Notes: generated by a model from the letters alone, not told the origin. Shown: positions 18,181-26,300, counted from the first letter of the stretch. The stretch is 37,169 nucleotides of DNA from Bacteroidaceae bacterium (GCA_017536695.1 JAFXGX010000040.1:1-37169), one strand, 5' to 3'. Program-made: numbers and translations.

Positions 18181-20193
18181 ATGAATAGCAAGCAACTGAT
18201 GAACAAGGCGGCAGACAATATCCGTATTCTGACTGCTGCAATGGTAGAGAAGGCAAAATCGGGACACCCGGGCGGTGCAATGGGCGGTGCCGATTTCATC
18301 AACGTACTCTACTCCGAGTTTTTGATTCACGACCCGGAAAACCCATTGTGGGAGGGACGCGACCGTTTCTTCCTTGACCCGGGACACATGTCTCCCATGC
18401 TCTATTCAGTGCTTGCACTCTCGGACAAATACACCATGGATGAGCTCATGCAGCTGCGTCAATGGGGAAGCGCTACCCCCGGACACCCCGAGGTCAATTT
18501 CGAACGCGGAATCGAGAACACATCGGGTCCATTGGGTCAGGGTCACACCTATGCTGTAGGTGCAGCCATTGCAGCCAAATTCCTTGAGGCACGTCTGGGC
18601 AAAGAGGCTCTGGGTCACACAATCTATGCGTTCATCTCGGACGGTGGCATACAGGAGGAAGTTTCACAGGGCGCAGGACGTCTTGCGGGTTACCTGAAAC
18701 TCGACAACCTCATCATGTTCTACGACGCCAACCAGATTCAGCTCTCTACACGATGCGATGAGGTTATGTTCGAGGACACTGCAAAGAAGTACGAGGCATG
18801 GGGCTGGAAAGTCATTACCATCGACGGTAACGACTGCGATGCCATCCGTGCAGCCCTCACAGAGGCAAAGGCCGAGAAAGAGCGTCCGACACTTATCATC
18901 GGCAACACAGTTATGGGTAAAGGCGCACGCCGTGCCGACGGCAGCAGCTACGAATTCGATTGCGGTACACACGGCGCACCACTCGGCGGCGATGCATACA
19001 TCAATACAATCAAGAACCTTGGCGGTGACGTGGAGAATCCGTTCGTGTTCTTCCCCGAGGTCAAGGAGATGTACGATAACCGTCTTAATGAACTCCGCAA
19101 GATTGTCGCAGAGCGCAAGCAGGCAAAGGCAGCATGGGCTGCGGCAAACCCCGACAAGGCACAGAAACTCGAGGATTGGTTCGCAGGAAAGCAGCCGAAC
19201 ATCGACTGGGCTGGCATCGAGCAGAAGGCTAACGCCCCTACCCGCAACGCTTCATCTACAGTACTTGGCATCCTCGCCGAGAACTATGGCAACATGATAT
19301 GCTCGTCGGCCGACCTGAGCAACAGCGACAAGACCGATGGTTTCCTCAAGAAGACGCACGCATTCACTCCAGGCGATTTCAGCGGCGCGTTCCTGCATGC
19401 CGGAGTATCGGAGCTGACAATGGCATGTGTATGTATAGGTATGGCACTTCACGGTGGTGTCATCGCGGCATGTGGAACATTCTTCGTGTTCAGCGACTAT
19501 ATGAAACCGGCCATCCGCATGGCGGCTCTCATGGAGCTCCCCGTAAAGTTCGTATGGTCACACGATGCGTTCCGCGTTGGCGAGGACGGTCCTACACACG
19601 AGCCTGTTGAGCAGGAGGCACAGGTACGTCTCATGGAGAAGGTAAAGAACCACAGCGGCAAGAACTCAATGCTTGTACTGCGCCCCGCCGACGTAAACGA
19701 GGCAACACAGGCATGGAAGTTGGCAATGGAGAACGACAACACCCCTACAGGTCTCATCTTCTCACGCCAGAACGTAAACAATCTTCCCGAGGGTACACCA
19801 TACGAAGAGACAAGCAAGGGTGCATATGTGATTGCCGGCAGCGATGAGGATTACGACGTTATCCTGCTTGCATCCGGTTCAGAGGTATCCACACTTGTTG
19901 ACGGCGCAAAGCTCCTGAAGGCAGACGGCATAAAGACACGTATCGTATCTGTCCCGTCAGAGGGTCTGTTCCGTACACAGCCCAAGGAGTATCAGCAGAG
20001 CATTATCCCTGCTGGTGCCAAGGTATTCGGCCTTACAGCAGGTCTTCCTGTCAACCTTGAAGGTCTTGTAGGCGCCAACGGCAAGGTATGGGGCTTACAG
20101 TCATTCGGTTTCTCGGCGCCATACAAGGTGCTTGACGAGAAGCTCGGTTTCACTGCTGAGAATGTTTACAACCAGGTAAAATCAATGTTATAA
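18181..20193 (+). CDS. tkt: Transketolase
   Basis: Transfers two-carbon units between sugar phosphates in the non-oxidative pentose phosphate pathway (thiamine diphosphate, cytoplasm). The 670-residue protein shows SGHPGGAMGGADF near residue 27, PGHMSPMLYS, TSGPLGQG, the cofactor region SDGGIQEEVSQG followed by FYDANQIQLS, HGAPLGG, and a pyrimidine domain with the sequence FLHAGVSELTMA and SHDAFRVGEDGPTHEPVEQ. The usual GDG reads SDGG, as in some relatives. rpiB follows after nine bases, pairing two enzymes of the same pathway. Confidence 0.96.
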   Translation: MNSKQLMNKAADNIRILTAAMVEKAKSGHPGGAMGGADFINVLYSEFLIHDPENPLWEGRDRFFLDPGHMSPMLYSVLALSDKYTMDELMQLRQWGSATPGHPEVNFERGIENTSGPLGQGHTYAVGAAIAAKFLEARLGKEALGHTIYAFISDGGIQEEVSQGAGRLAGYLKLDNLIMFYDANQIQLSTRCDEVMFEDTAKKYEAWGWKVITIDGNDCDAIRAALTEAKAEKERPTLIIGNTVMGKGARRADGSSYEFDCGTHGAPLGGDAYINTIKNLGGDVENPFVFFPEVKEMYDNRLNELRKIVAERKQAKAAWAAANPDKAQKLEDWFAGKQPNIDWAGIEQKANAPTRNASSTVLGILAENYGNMICSSADLSNSDKTDGFLKKTHAFTPGDFSGAFLHAGVSELTMACVCIGMALHGGVIAACGTFFVFSDYMKPAIRMAALMELPVKFVWSHDAFRVGEDGPTHEPVEQEAQVRLMEKVKNHSGKNSMLVLRPADVNEATQAWKLAMENDNTPTGLIFSRQNVNNLPEGTPYEETSKGAYVIAGSDEDYDVILLASGSEVSTLVDGAKLLKADGIKTRIVSVPSEGLFRTQPKEYQQSIIPAGAKVFGLTAGLPVNLEGLVGANGKVWGLQSFGFSAPYKVLDEKLGFTAENVYNQVKSML

Positions 20194-20202
20194 TCTATTA
20201 TA

Positions 20203-20640
20203 ATGAAAAAGATAGGACTTGCAAGCGACCATGCGGGATACCCGCTCAAGGAGCAGGTAAAGGAGTGGCTCAAGGCACTGGGTTATGAGTTTGTCGACTT
20301 CGGTACACACAGCACAGAGAGCTGCAACTACCCGGAGTTCGCCCACGCACTTGCCGAGGCAATCGAAAAGGGAGAGTTTGAGACAGGCATCGCCATCTGC
20401 GGTACAGGCAACGGCATCAACATGACCCTTAACCACCACGACGCAATCCGTAGCGCACTATGCTGGATGCCCGAGATTGCAGCTCTTGCCCGTCAGCACA
20501 ACGACGCGAACGTAATGGTAATGCCTGGCCGTTTCATCAGCCCTGAGAGCGCAAAGGAGTGCGTCGAGACATTCCTCGCTACCCCATTCGAGGGCGGACG
20601 CCACCAGGCACGCATTGATGCAATACCCGTCAAAAAGTAA
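20203..20640 (+). CDS. rpiB: Ribose-5-phosphate isomerase B
   Basis: Interconverts ribulose 5-phosphate and ribose 5-phosphate. The 145-residue LacAB/RpiB-family protein has IGLASDHAGYPLK at the start, the catalytic cysteine C66 in AICGTGNGI, and HNDANVMVMPGRF. The active-site loop reads GTGNGINM rather than the more common GTGIGMSI. It lies nine bases after tkt and before a hairpin, making a two-gene operon. LacA/LacB are the main alternative, but context favours RpiB. Confidence 0.95.
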   Translation: MKKIGLASDHAGYPLKEQVKEWLKALGYEFVDFGTHSTESCNYPEFAHALAEAIEKGEFETGIAICGTGNGINMTLNHHDAIRSALCWMPEIAALARQHNDANVMVMPGRFISPESAKECVETFLATPFEGGRHQARIDAIPVKK

Positions 20641-20656
20641 TTGACACCTTATTATA

Positions 20657-20688
20657 TTATAGCCGTCGGCGACAGCCGGCGGCTATAA
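20657..20688 (+). terminator. Terminator after rpiB
   Basis: TTATAGCCGTCGGC (20657-20670) pairs with GCCGGCGGCTATAA (20675-20688) with one G-T wobble around the loop GACA, followed by TTATTATTA. Confidence 0.7.
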
Positions 20689-20824
20689 TTATTATTACAC
20701 GTTATCACCTGAACAATATACAAGCGACCGACCAACAGACAGCCAATTTGTACAAGAATATTTCATAATGTGCAATTTTATAGTTAAAATGCCATTTTTA
20801 TTTTTTAACACTGCACATTTAACA

Positions 20825-20832
20825 TACTTTTG
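20825..20832 (+). promoter_or_regulatory. -7 box of the FadL-like gene
   Basis: TACTTTTG is an exact TAnnTTTG match followed by TGCA, about 43 bases before the expected start region and 48 bases from the ATG. A TGCCATTTT word sits 26 bases upstream. The remaining 20689-20824 holds no gene. Confidence 0.6.
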
Positions 20833-20880
20833 TGCAAAATTTAAACACGAGAAACAAAAACCTTTTTAAATATTTATATT

Positions 20881-22221
20881 ATGAAAAGAATTTTTTCAAC
20901 TATCGTTTTTGCATCACTTGCACTTTCGACATTTGCAGGTGGTCTCTTGACAAACACAAACCAGAGCGCATCTTTCGTACGTAACCCCATGCGTTACGCA
21001 TCATTGGAGACAGATGCTATCTACTTCAACCCTGCAGGTACTGCATTCTTCAAGGAGGGTTGGGCACTTTCAGCAAACTGGCAGATGATATGGCAGGACC
21101 GCGACGTGGAGAACCTTCTTTCAGCAGACAAGAAGAAGTTCGAGGGTAAGGTTTACGTTCCTTGCATGCCTACAATCCTTGCATCATACAAGACCGGCGA
21201 CTGGACATTCAGCGGATTCTTCGGAATGCCCGGCGGTGGCGGTAAGGCAGAGTTCAACGAGGGTCTTCCTCTTTTCAACAACCTTATCGGTCAGCTCGGC
21301 GGCAGCCTCGGCGCAATGGCACCGATTCCAATGAATGTATATGGTGCATCACAGTTCGAGTCTACACAGTACATGTTCTCTCTCCAGTTGGGTGCCGCTT
21401 ACAAGATTTCTGACAACTGGTCAGTATACGGTGGTATCCGCGGTAACTATGTAAACAACAACTACATGGGTACAATCAAGGCAATTGCAGACCTCAGCGC
21501 CGCAAGCATGGGTACACAGGATGTAATGGCCGTTAACATCGACATGGACCAGAGCGGTATCTCTTTCACTCCGGTAATCGGTGTTGACTACAAGGTAGGC
21601 GACTTCAACTTTGCAGCAAAGTATGAATTCCGTGCCATCAACCACCTCGAGAATGACACAAAGCAGATGGATATTGCAGCAAGCGAATTCATGAACGGTA
21701 TCGGCATGGGTCAGGTTATCGAGGGCGCAGCAGGTGGTGCACTCGGCAGCTACCTCGGCGGTTTTGCTGACGGCAAGTCACTCCGCAGCGATGCTCCTGC
21801 AATGCTTACACTCGCAGGTTCATGGCAGGCAACATCTTGGTTCAAGGCCATGATTGGTGGTGTATACTACTTTGACAAGGACGCTAAGGTTGAGTCACTC
21901 CTCGGTGGCGACAACAACAAGAACCTCGACCACAACACATACGAGCTGTTGGCAGGTGTTGAGTTCAATGTAACAGAGAAACTGCTTCTCTCTGCAGGTG
22001 TCCAGTTCAGCGACTTCGGTATCACAGACAAGTATATCAGCGATATCTCATTCACCAATGACTCATTCATGACAGGCCTTGGTGCAAAGTACAGCTTCAC
22101 TGAGAATCTTGACCTTAACGTAGGTTTCTTCTACGCTTCATACGCAAGCTACAAGACACAGGCTTCAAACTACATCCGTAACACATACAATGCAACAATC
22201 GGTGTAGACTTCCGATTCTAA
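20881..22221 (+). CDS. FadL/OMPP1-family outer-membrane transport protein
   Basis: The 446-residue protein has an N-terminal signal peptide (MKRIFSTIVFASLALSTFA) followed by GGLLTNTNQSASFVRNP and DAIYFNPAGTAF, the start of a FadL hatch and barrel domain. Many amphipathic strands follow, and the chain ends with aromatic NATIGVDFRF, the usual outer-membrane barrel signal. Family members carry long-chain fatty acids or other hydrophobic compounds across the outer membrane; the substrate here is unknown. It stands alone between two terminators. The strong GGT/GTT/ATC codon bias suggests high expression. Confidence 0.9.
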   Translation: MKRIFSTIVFASLALSTFAGGLLTNTNQSASFVRNPMRYASLETDAIYFNPAGTAFFKEGWALSANWQMIWQDRDVENLLSADKKKFEGKVYVPCMPTILASYKTGDWTFSGFFGMPGGGGKAEFNEGLPLFNNLIGQLGGSLGAMAPIPMNVYGASQFESTQYMFSLQLGAAYKISDNWSVYGGIRGNYVNNNYMGTIKAIADLSAASMGTQDVMAVNIDMDQSGISFTPVIGVDYKVGDFNFAAKYEFRAINHLENDTKQMDIAASEFMNGIGMGQVIEGAAGGALGSYLGGFADGKSLRSDAPAMLTLAGSWQATSWFKAMIGGVYYFDKDAKVESLLGGDNNKNLDHNTYELLAGVEFNVTEKLLLSAGVQFSDFGITDKYISDISFTNDSFMTGLGAKYSFTENLDLNVGFFYASYASYKTQASNYIRNTYNATIGVDFRF

Positions 22222-22233
22222 TAGACTGAATTG

Positions 22234-22281
22234 ATAAAACAATAAAAGACCCATCAATCGATGGGTCTTTTATTGTTTTAT
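22234..22281. terminator. Bidirectional terminator between the porin and the ribE operon
   Basis: A perfect 22-bp stem pairs 22234-22255 with 22260-22281 around the loop AATC, with ATAAAACAATAAAAGAC-type A-rich and T-rich arms on both sides. It suits the convergent genes on either side. Confidence 0.85.
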
Positions 22282-22350
22282 ATCATGCATCCAATGGGCA
22301 ATGCCACTGCATGCTTCAATTCTTTATTGTTTCCCCGATGGCGACGGAAA

Positions 22351-22932
22351 TCAGCACTCCCCTATCCCGCCACCCAAATTAGGCATGTTGACTTGCTCAA
22401 ACTTATAGCCAAGACGTTTGAGTTCAATGGCGGCACCTATGCGGAACAGGACCTTTATTGCACGTGCATAGGCATGGAACGCCATTGGAGACTGCGGTTC
22501 GATATTCTCGCGGCGGATAAGCGTAAGCGCTGTCTCGCCGAGCCTACGCATCATCTGCTCGATATTCTTCGCCTCCAGTGATTCCAAATGAAAACCGAGC
22601 ACATTCTTCACGATGTTCTCATCCATGTCATCAAACCCGGCCGGTCCATAGAGCGACTTATATTCATCATTGCGGTGCTTTTCCCAATCCTCATCCCACT
22701 GGTGCGCAACAGCCATACCCACGTATCCCGCCCATGCAATGGCGACTGTCGGATAGTCGGCAATGTTGGGAACAGCATCGGCCACATATTCAGGAGCTAT
22801 ATCATGCCAACGTGCATCAACATCCTCGGTAGAGAGCAGTGTCCCCTCAAGCATCCTGTATTGTGTACATATCTTGAGCAGCTCGTTCATCAGACGGCTC
22901 TCGAAATTCTCCAGATACACCTTATTAACCAT
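22351..22932 (-). CDS. Conserved Bacteroidales protein of unknown function
   Basis: A 193-residue soluble protein without signal peptide or membrane segment. It is mostly helical and has a distinctive centre: PEYVADAVPNIADYPTVAIA followed by WAGYVGMAVAHQWDEDW and YGPAGFDDMDENIV. It ends LGGGIGEC. I recognise the style as a protein conserved in Bacteroidales but know no function. It starts 12 bases after the NifX-like gene, so it is the last gene of the riboflavin-synthase operon. Confidence 0.8.
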   Translation of the reverse strand: MVNKVYLENFESRLMNELLKICTQYRMLEGTLLSTEDVDARWHDIAPEYVADAVPNIADYPTVAIAWAGYVGMAVAHQWDEDWEKHRNDEYKSLYGPAGFDDMDENIVKNVLGFHLESLEAKNIEQMMRRLGETALTLIRRENIEPQSPMAFHAYARAIKVLFRIGAAIELKRLGYKFEQVNMPNLGGGIGEC

Positions 22933-22944
22933 ACAAATATCATT

Positions 22945-23298
22945 TTAGTGACTTCCGCACTCGTGATGATTGCAAGCCTCTCCGTTATCATTCACCTCAC
23001 CCGCAAGATAGGCCTTCACAAGGTCATCGACATTGCCGCTGCAACCGCGGATGACAGTTATTTCATTGTTCTGGAGCACATTCCTTGCTCCCTCGCCCAT
23101 GTTGCCCGCGAGCATTACCTGTACACCGATACGGTGCAGGACCAGGGCTATGCCCGACTTGCAGCCGCATCCCTGCGGTGACGGCAGAATCTCCTTCATA
23201 GTAACCTTACCGTCATTGACGGTGAATATCGTGTAATGATCACAATGCCCGAAATGGTTGTCCACCATGCCGGCTTTTGTCGGTACAGCTATTTTCAT
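22945..23298 (-). CDS. NifX/NifB-C-terminal family metal-cofactor-binding protein
   Basis: A 117-residue protein with the dinitrogenase iron-molybdenum cofactor family fold (PF02579-like): MKIAVPTKAGMVDNHFGHCD at the start, QGCGCKSGIALVLHRIGVQV, LAGNMGEGARNVL, and GCSGNVDDLVKAYLAGE. The tail CNHHECGSH is rich in Cys and His and may bind metal. A TTG at 23304 gives two more residues, but ATG 23298 is the natural start, two bases past the previous stop. The family carries Fe-S or Fe-Mo clusters; no nitrogenase is present, so the role here is not known. Confidence 0.87.
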   Translation of the reverse strand: MKIAVPTKAGMVDNHFGHCDHYTIFTVNDGKVTMKEILPSPQGCGCKSGIALVLHRIGVQVMLAGNMGEGARNVLQNNEITVIRGCSGNVDDLVKAYLAGEVNDNGEACNHHECGSH

Positions 23299-23300
23299 AA

Positions 23301-23681
23301 TCAATCTATTATTTTCTTTTCCCTTAGTTTAAGAAAAACCTTTTCCGAAATGCCCTCTTTTGGCAATACTATGACATTACCGAGTATTCCTACTGAGAGT
23401 ATATACTCATTATCGGATGTCACAATCTTGCCAAGCGAAAGGAGTTGATGTTCCTCCACAACAACCTGCTGACGCAGCATCACAGATATATGTTCCTCCT
23501 CTTGAATCTTCGCTATTATATTGTCCGGTATCTTCACTCCGTATATACTACCCTCTTTTAGGATATGGGAGACCTGGGCTTCTATCTCCTGCATGTGCAT
23601 CTCCCTGTCGGGTATTGTATGCATGCACATGGAAACAAGGACCAGCATCGCCAACAAGGGGTAAAGAATCAACTTTATCAT
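23301..23681 (-). CDS. Small membrane-anchored protein, DUF4359-like
   Basis: A 126-residue product with an N-terminal hydrophobic segment (MIKLILYPLLAMLVLVSMC, about 5-20) followed by HTIPDREMHMQEI, which recalls the DUF4359 pattern TCPD..AH...I. The rest is soluble with mixed strands, ending SEKVFLKLREKKIID. A cysteine at residue 19 could be a lipid site, but the spacing is not a clear lipobox. It overlaps the nitroreductase stop by four bases (ATGA) and leads into the NifX-like gene after two bases. Function is unknown; the family link is a guess. Confidence 0.65.
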   Translation of the reverse strand: MIKLILYPLLAMLVLVSMCMHTIPDREMHMQEIEAQVSHILKEGSIYGVKIPDNIIAKIQEEEHISVMLRQQVVVEEHQLLSLGKIVTSDNEYILSVGILGNVIVLPKEGISEKVFLKLREKKIID

Positions 23682-24223
23682 TTTGTATATTTCTCGAACG
23701 ACACAACATCATCAAACTCCTTACGTATTTTCCTGCGTTTTGCCTTGACCGTATATCCTAACGAGATGATCAGCATAAGGCGCTTATTCTGCGGAATAGA
23801 TACAAGTTCCTTGATTCTCTTCTCATCAAACCAGCCAAGGATACAGCTCCCGATTCCCTCATCCTCGGCTGCAAGCGTGATGTACGACGCCGCAATGCCA
23901 AGGTCCATCATCGGGAAATCCTTATCCTTAATGCCACAGCCGAACCTTGATGTCAGGTTGGTCTGTTCAAGCGTTATCAACACAAGAGCCGCCGAATCCT
24001 TTACGAACCTGTTAAGCCCGAGGCTTGATGTTGCCTTTGCCACCTCCTTAAGGAGTTCGGGTTCGGTAACAACAGTGAAATGCCATGGCTGTCCGTTGCA
24101 TGCCGAAGGCGCCAGACGCCCTGCCTCAAGTATGCGTTCAAGCACATCACGCCCGATGACACGTCCGGATTCGTAGGCACGGTCACTCTGACGTGCCTGT
24201 GCAAGTTCAAGGAAACTCTTCAT
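23678..24223 (-). CDS. Nitroreductase-family FMN-dependent oxidoreductase
   Basis: A 181-residue flavoprotein of the nitroreductase superfamily. It shows the FMN-binding N-terminal LAQARQSDRAYESGR (R.S.R pattern), LEAGRLAPSACNGQPWHF near residue 32, and the C-terminal segment GIGSCILGWFDEKRIKEL followed by LIISLGYT. It would reduce nitro or related compounds with NAD(P)H; the native substrate is unknown. It overlaps the riboflavin synthase stop by four bases, so a flavin enzyme is co-made with flavin synthesis. Confidence 0.92.
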   Translation of the reverse strand: MKSFLELAQARQSDRAYESGRVIGRDVLERILEAGRLAPSACNGQPWHFTVVTEPELLKEVAKATSSLGLNRFVKDSAALVLITLEQTNLTSRFGCGIKDKDFPMMDLGIAASYITLAAEDEGIGSCILGWFDEKRIKELVSIPQNKRLMLIISLGYTVKAKRRKIRKEFDDVVSFEKYTK

Positions 24224-24819
24224 CGCTTGGCAATTCTTGCTATATATTTACCGATGATATCAAACTCGATGTTTACCTTGGAACCTACCTCAATCGTATG
24301 GAAGTTGGTATGCTCATAAGTATACGGGATAATTGCAACCGAGAATGAATCATCTGTCGGGGCACAGACCGTAAGGCTTACACCGTTTACGGTAACAGAG
24401 CCCTTGTCTACTGTAAGATAACCCTTTGCGGCCATCTCATCATCACGTTTATAACGGAAGGTGTAGTACCAGCTTCCGTCCATATCCTTGACCGAGACAC
24501 ATTCGGCCGTCTCATCGACATGACCCTGGACGATATGCCCGTCAAGACGCCCGTTCATCATCATACTGCGCTCGACGTTCACTTTGTCACCGACCTCAAG
24601 CAATCCGATGTTCGAACGCTCAAGAGTCTCATGCATCGCCGTTACAGTATACTCATCGCCGTTTATCTCCACCACCGTCAGGCACACACCGTTATGTGCC
24701 ACACTCTGGTCAATCTTGAGCTCACTTGTAAAGGAGCAAGACAATGTCAGATGCAGATTGCCCTGCTCGCGAACGAGCCTGCGCACTACCGCGAACTCTT
24801 CAACTATTCCTGAGAACAT
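24220..24819 (-). CDS. ribE: Riboflavin synthase, alpha subunit
   Basis: Joins two 6,7-dimethyl-8-ribityllumazine molecules to make riboflavin. The 199-residue product has two lumazine-binding repeats: MFSGIVEE to about residue 97, with VAHNGVCLTV and SNIG, and about 98-190, with GHIVQGHVD, SVTVNGVSLTV and TNFH. The conserved MFTGIVEE reads MFSGIVEE. It is the first gene of a five-gene minus-strand operon. The other riboflavin genes are not in the window. No FMN riboswitch was recognised upstream. The symbol ribC is used in some species. Confidence 0.95.
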   Translation of the reverse strand: MFSGIVEEFAVVRRLVREQGNLHLTLSCSFTSELKIDQSVAHNGVCLTVVEINGDEYTVTAMHETLERSNIGLLEVGDKVNVERSMMMNGRLDGHIVQGHVDETAECVSVKDMDGSWYYTFRYKRDDEMAAKGYLTVDKGSVTVNGVSLTVCAPTDDSFSVAIIPYTYEHTNFHTIEVGSKVNIEFDIIGKYIARIAKR

Positions 24820-24857
24820 ATTAAATTGTTTTTTTATTTTACTTCAATATCAATATG

Positions 24858-24888
24858 CGAAGATACGAAATGTTTCCAAGAAATACAA
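24858..24888 (-). promoter_or_regulatory. Promoter of the riboflavin-synthase operon
   Basis: On the minus strand CTTG (24888-24885), one base from TTTG, is followed after 19 bases by TATCTTCG (24865-24858), a -7 box. The leader to the ribE ATG is about 35 bases. Confidence 0.55.
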
Positions 24889-25110
24889 GCAGGCAATCAA
24901 TGAACAGAAACAGAGAGTTTTTTGTTACTATTCTGTTCAGGCCGGCGGAGAGAGTGAAGAGGAAATCAGCAGGGTAAGACTCTCCGTTATGCCTGACAAA
25001 AACTGTATCATCACTGCCACAGACAGCCCCCGTCACCTGCAACCGGGCAAGCAAATACTAAAAATGCTTAAAAATGCCATTCTGAGGAGTATTATGAAAA
25101 TAGCTTTAGT
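24889..25110. other. Intergenic stretch between divergent promoters
   Basis: No convincing gene on either strand. A short minus-strand frame crosses it but shares the promoter bases and has no recognisable motif. A weak inverted repeat, GGAGAG (about 24942) with CTCTCC (about 24979), is visible, and the plus strand has a TGCCATTCT word at 25077-25085. Cobalamin- and FMN-riboswitch landmarks were looked for and not found. Confidence 0.4.
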
Positions 25111-25118
25111 TATCTTCG
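25111..25118 (+). promoter_or_regulatory. -7 box ahead of the 80-residue gene
   Basis: TATCTTCG matches TAnnTTCG and is followed by CA, about 48 bases before the ATG at 25167. A TGCCATTCT word ends 26 bases upstream. Confidence 0.5.
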
Positions 25119-25166
25119 CAAAGCAAGCAGGAAAAGCCCTATCAAGGGTATTAATTACGGGATATA

Positions 25167-25409
25167 ATGACAAACATGAACCATAACAGCAAGGAGATTG
25201 CGGTTGAGATAATAGGCGGCGCCGCAACAGCACTTACATATACCGACAGAGAGATTCTCGAAACACTTCCCGAGGAACAGGCATTGGAGTTCATAGAACT
25301 CCGTGACAAGACTCTTGCAGGAATGAACAGCTGCAAGGAATATGGGTCATGGAACAATTTTGATGAAAGCCCATCTCTTGCCGCAGAGGATGAAATCACA
25401 TACGAATAG
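25167..25409 (+). CDS. Small acidic protein of unknown function
   Basis: An 80-residue product with a start at 25167; a second ATG at 25176 would remove three residues. It is acidic, has no membrane segment, and contains IAVEIIGGAATALTYTDRE followed by a helical stretch (EEQALEFIELRDKTLAGM) and an acidic C-terminus ending EDEITYE. No family is recognised. It has its own -7 box and stands alone between divergent neighbours. Plausible composition and promoter support make it likely real, though it could be a chance frame. Confidence 0.55.
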   Translation: MTNMNHNSKEIAVEIIGGAATALTYTDREILETLPEEQALEFIELRDKTLAGMNSCKEYGSWNNFDESPSLAAEDEITYE

Positions 25410-25481
25410 ATTCTACTGAAAAAAATCCAGGCCACAATTTTCTCCTTAAGAGCCGCCGTTCCCTTTCTATGCGGTCCACCA

Positions 25482-26219
25482 TTATTGCCTACCGCGTGCA
25501 GTAATGTGGAAACAAGCCTGCTTGACTTCATGCTTTACATAGCAGCGTCCCTCTTTCTTCAGGTCGCGCAACACCTCGCCAAGCACAGCAATAAGGTCGA
25601 CATCGCGTGCATCGGCAGCACTCTTGTCATGTTTCATAAAGCGTTTGTACGAGATATCGAATGTCGTTCCATAGCAATGCACCGAACGCTGCGAAGCATT
25701 TACATTCCTTTTTGAAAGTTTCTTCACATCCTCATCGGTCCTCAGCACCGAGGTAACAACAATACTATGGGCAGAGATATGCTTATTGCGCAGGGAATCC
25801 TGAAAATTCTTGCCTATTTCAACCAACAGGTCTGCTGCATCCTTTACAAGATAAGGGGTCGAATGAGTCAGACGGTCAACCACATAAGGTTCCGGACCGA
25901 CAAATCCCATATTACCACATATCAGATAGAGTTTACGCGATGCATCGGGGATATCCTTGCGCGAGGCCAATGGTCTGATACCTATCTGTAGGGCAGCCGA
26001 CAGATGAGTGTCATTCATGTCATTGAACTCCTTGCGACGGTTCCAGTAAACAATCTTGTTGGGTTTACCTGTAAAAGAATCTTTCTTTATCTCCAGAGAT
26101 GTCTCCTCTGTTTTCTGTTCCACTTCCTCATCACTGCCACACCCCACACAAGTCACGAGCAATACCAGTGAGAAGAACAACGTAATTCCAATAAGAATCT
26201 TTATCCTTGCATTTTCCAT
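25482..26219 (-). CDS. DUF5715-family protein, M15-like zinc peptidase fold
   Basis: The product is about 245 residues long. The N-terminus has a hydrophobic segment (ITLFFSLVLLVTCVGCGSD) with a possible lipobox LVTCVGC, so it is probably an envelope lipoprotein. The C-terminal half has VTSVLRTDEDVKKLSKRN, then SVHCYGTTFDISY, and finally KQACFHITARG. The H......D and final H fit the zinc ligands of D-Ala-D-Ala carboxypeptidase-like (M15) enzymes. The frame is open to 26249, but ATG 26219 is preferred because a -7 box lies just upstream. Its substrate, probably peptidoglycan, is inferred. Confidence 0.82.
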   Translation of the reverse strand: MENARIKILIGITLFFSLVLLVTCVGCGSDEEVEQKTEETSLEIKKDSFTGKPNKIVYWNRRKEFNDMNDTHLSAALQIGIRPLASRKDIPDASRKLYLICGNMGFVGPEPYVVDRLTHSTPYLVKDAADLLVEIGKNFQDSLRNKHISAHSIVVTSVLRTDEDVKKLSKRNVNASQRSVHCYGTTFDISYKRFMKHDKSAADARDVDLIAVLGEVLRDLKKEGRCYVKHEVKQACFHITARGRQ

Positions 26220-26226
26220 AGTGACG

Positions 26227-26234
26227 CGAAGATA
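26227..26234 (-). promoter_or_regulatory. -7 box of the DUF5715 promoter
   Basis: TATCTTCG on the minus strand ends only eight bases before the ATG at 26219. If used, the transcript would be nearly leaderless, and the longer frame to 26249 would not be transcribed. Confidence 0.5.
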
Positions 26235-26300
26235 CGAAAAATAACGCACTATTTAAAATAGAATGTATGCTATAATATATGTATTGACAGAAATTATTGT

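Noticed and set aside
24866-25100. Cobalamin or FMN riboswitch ahead of ribE
   Set aside because: A CAGCCCCCG stretch looked suggestive, but the other conserved boxes are missing or in the wrong order, and the ribE promoter lies downstream of it.
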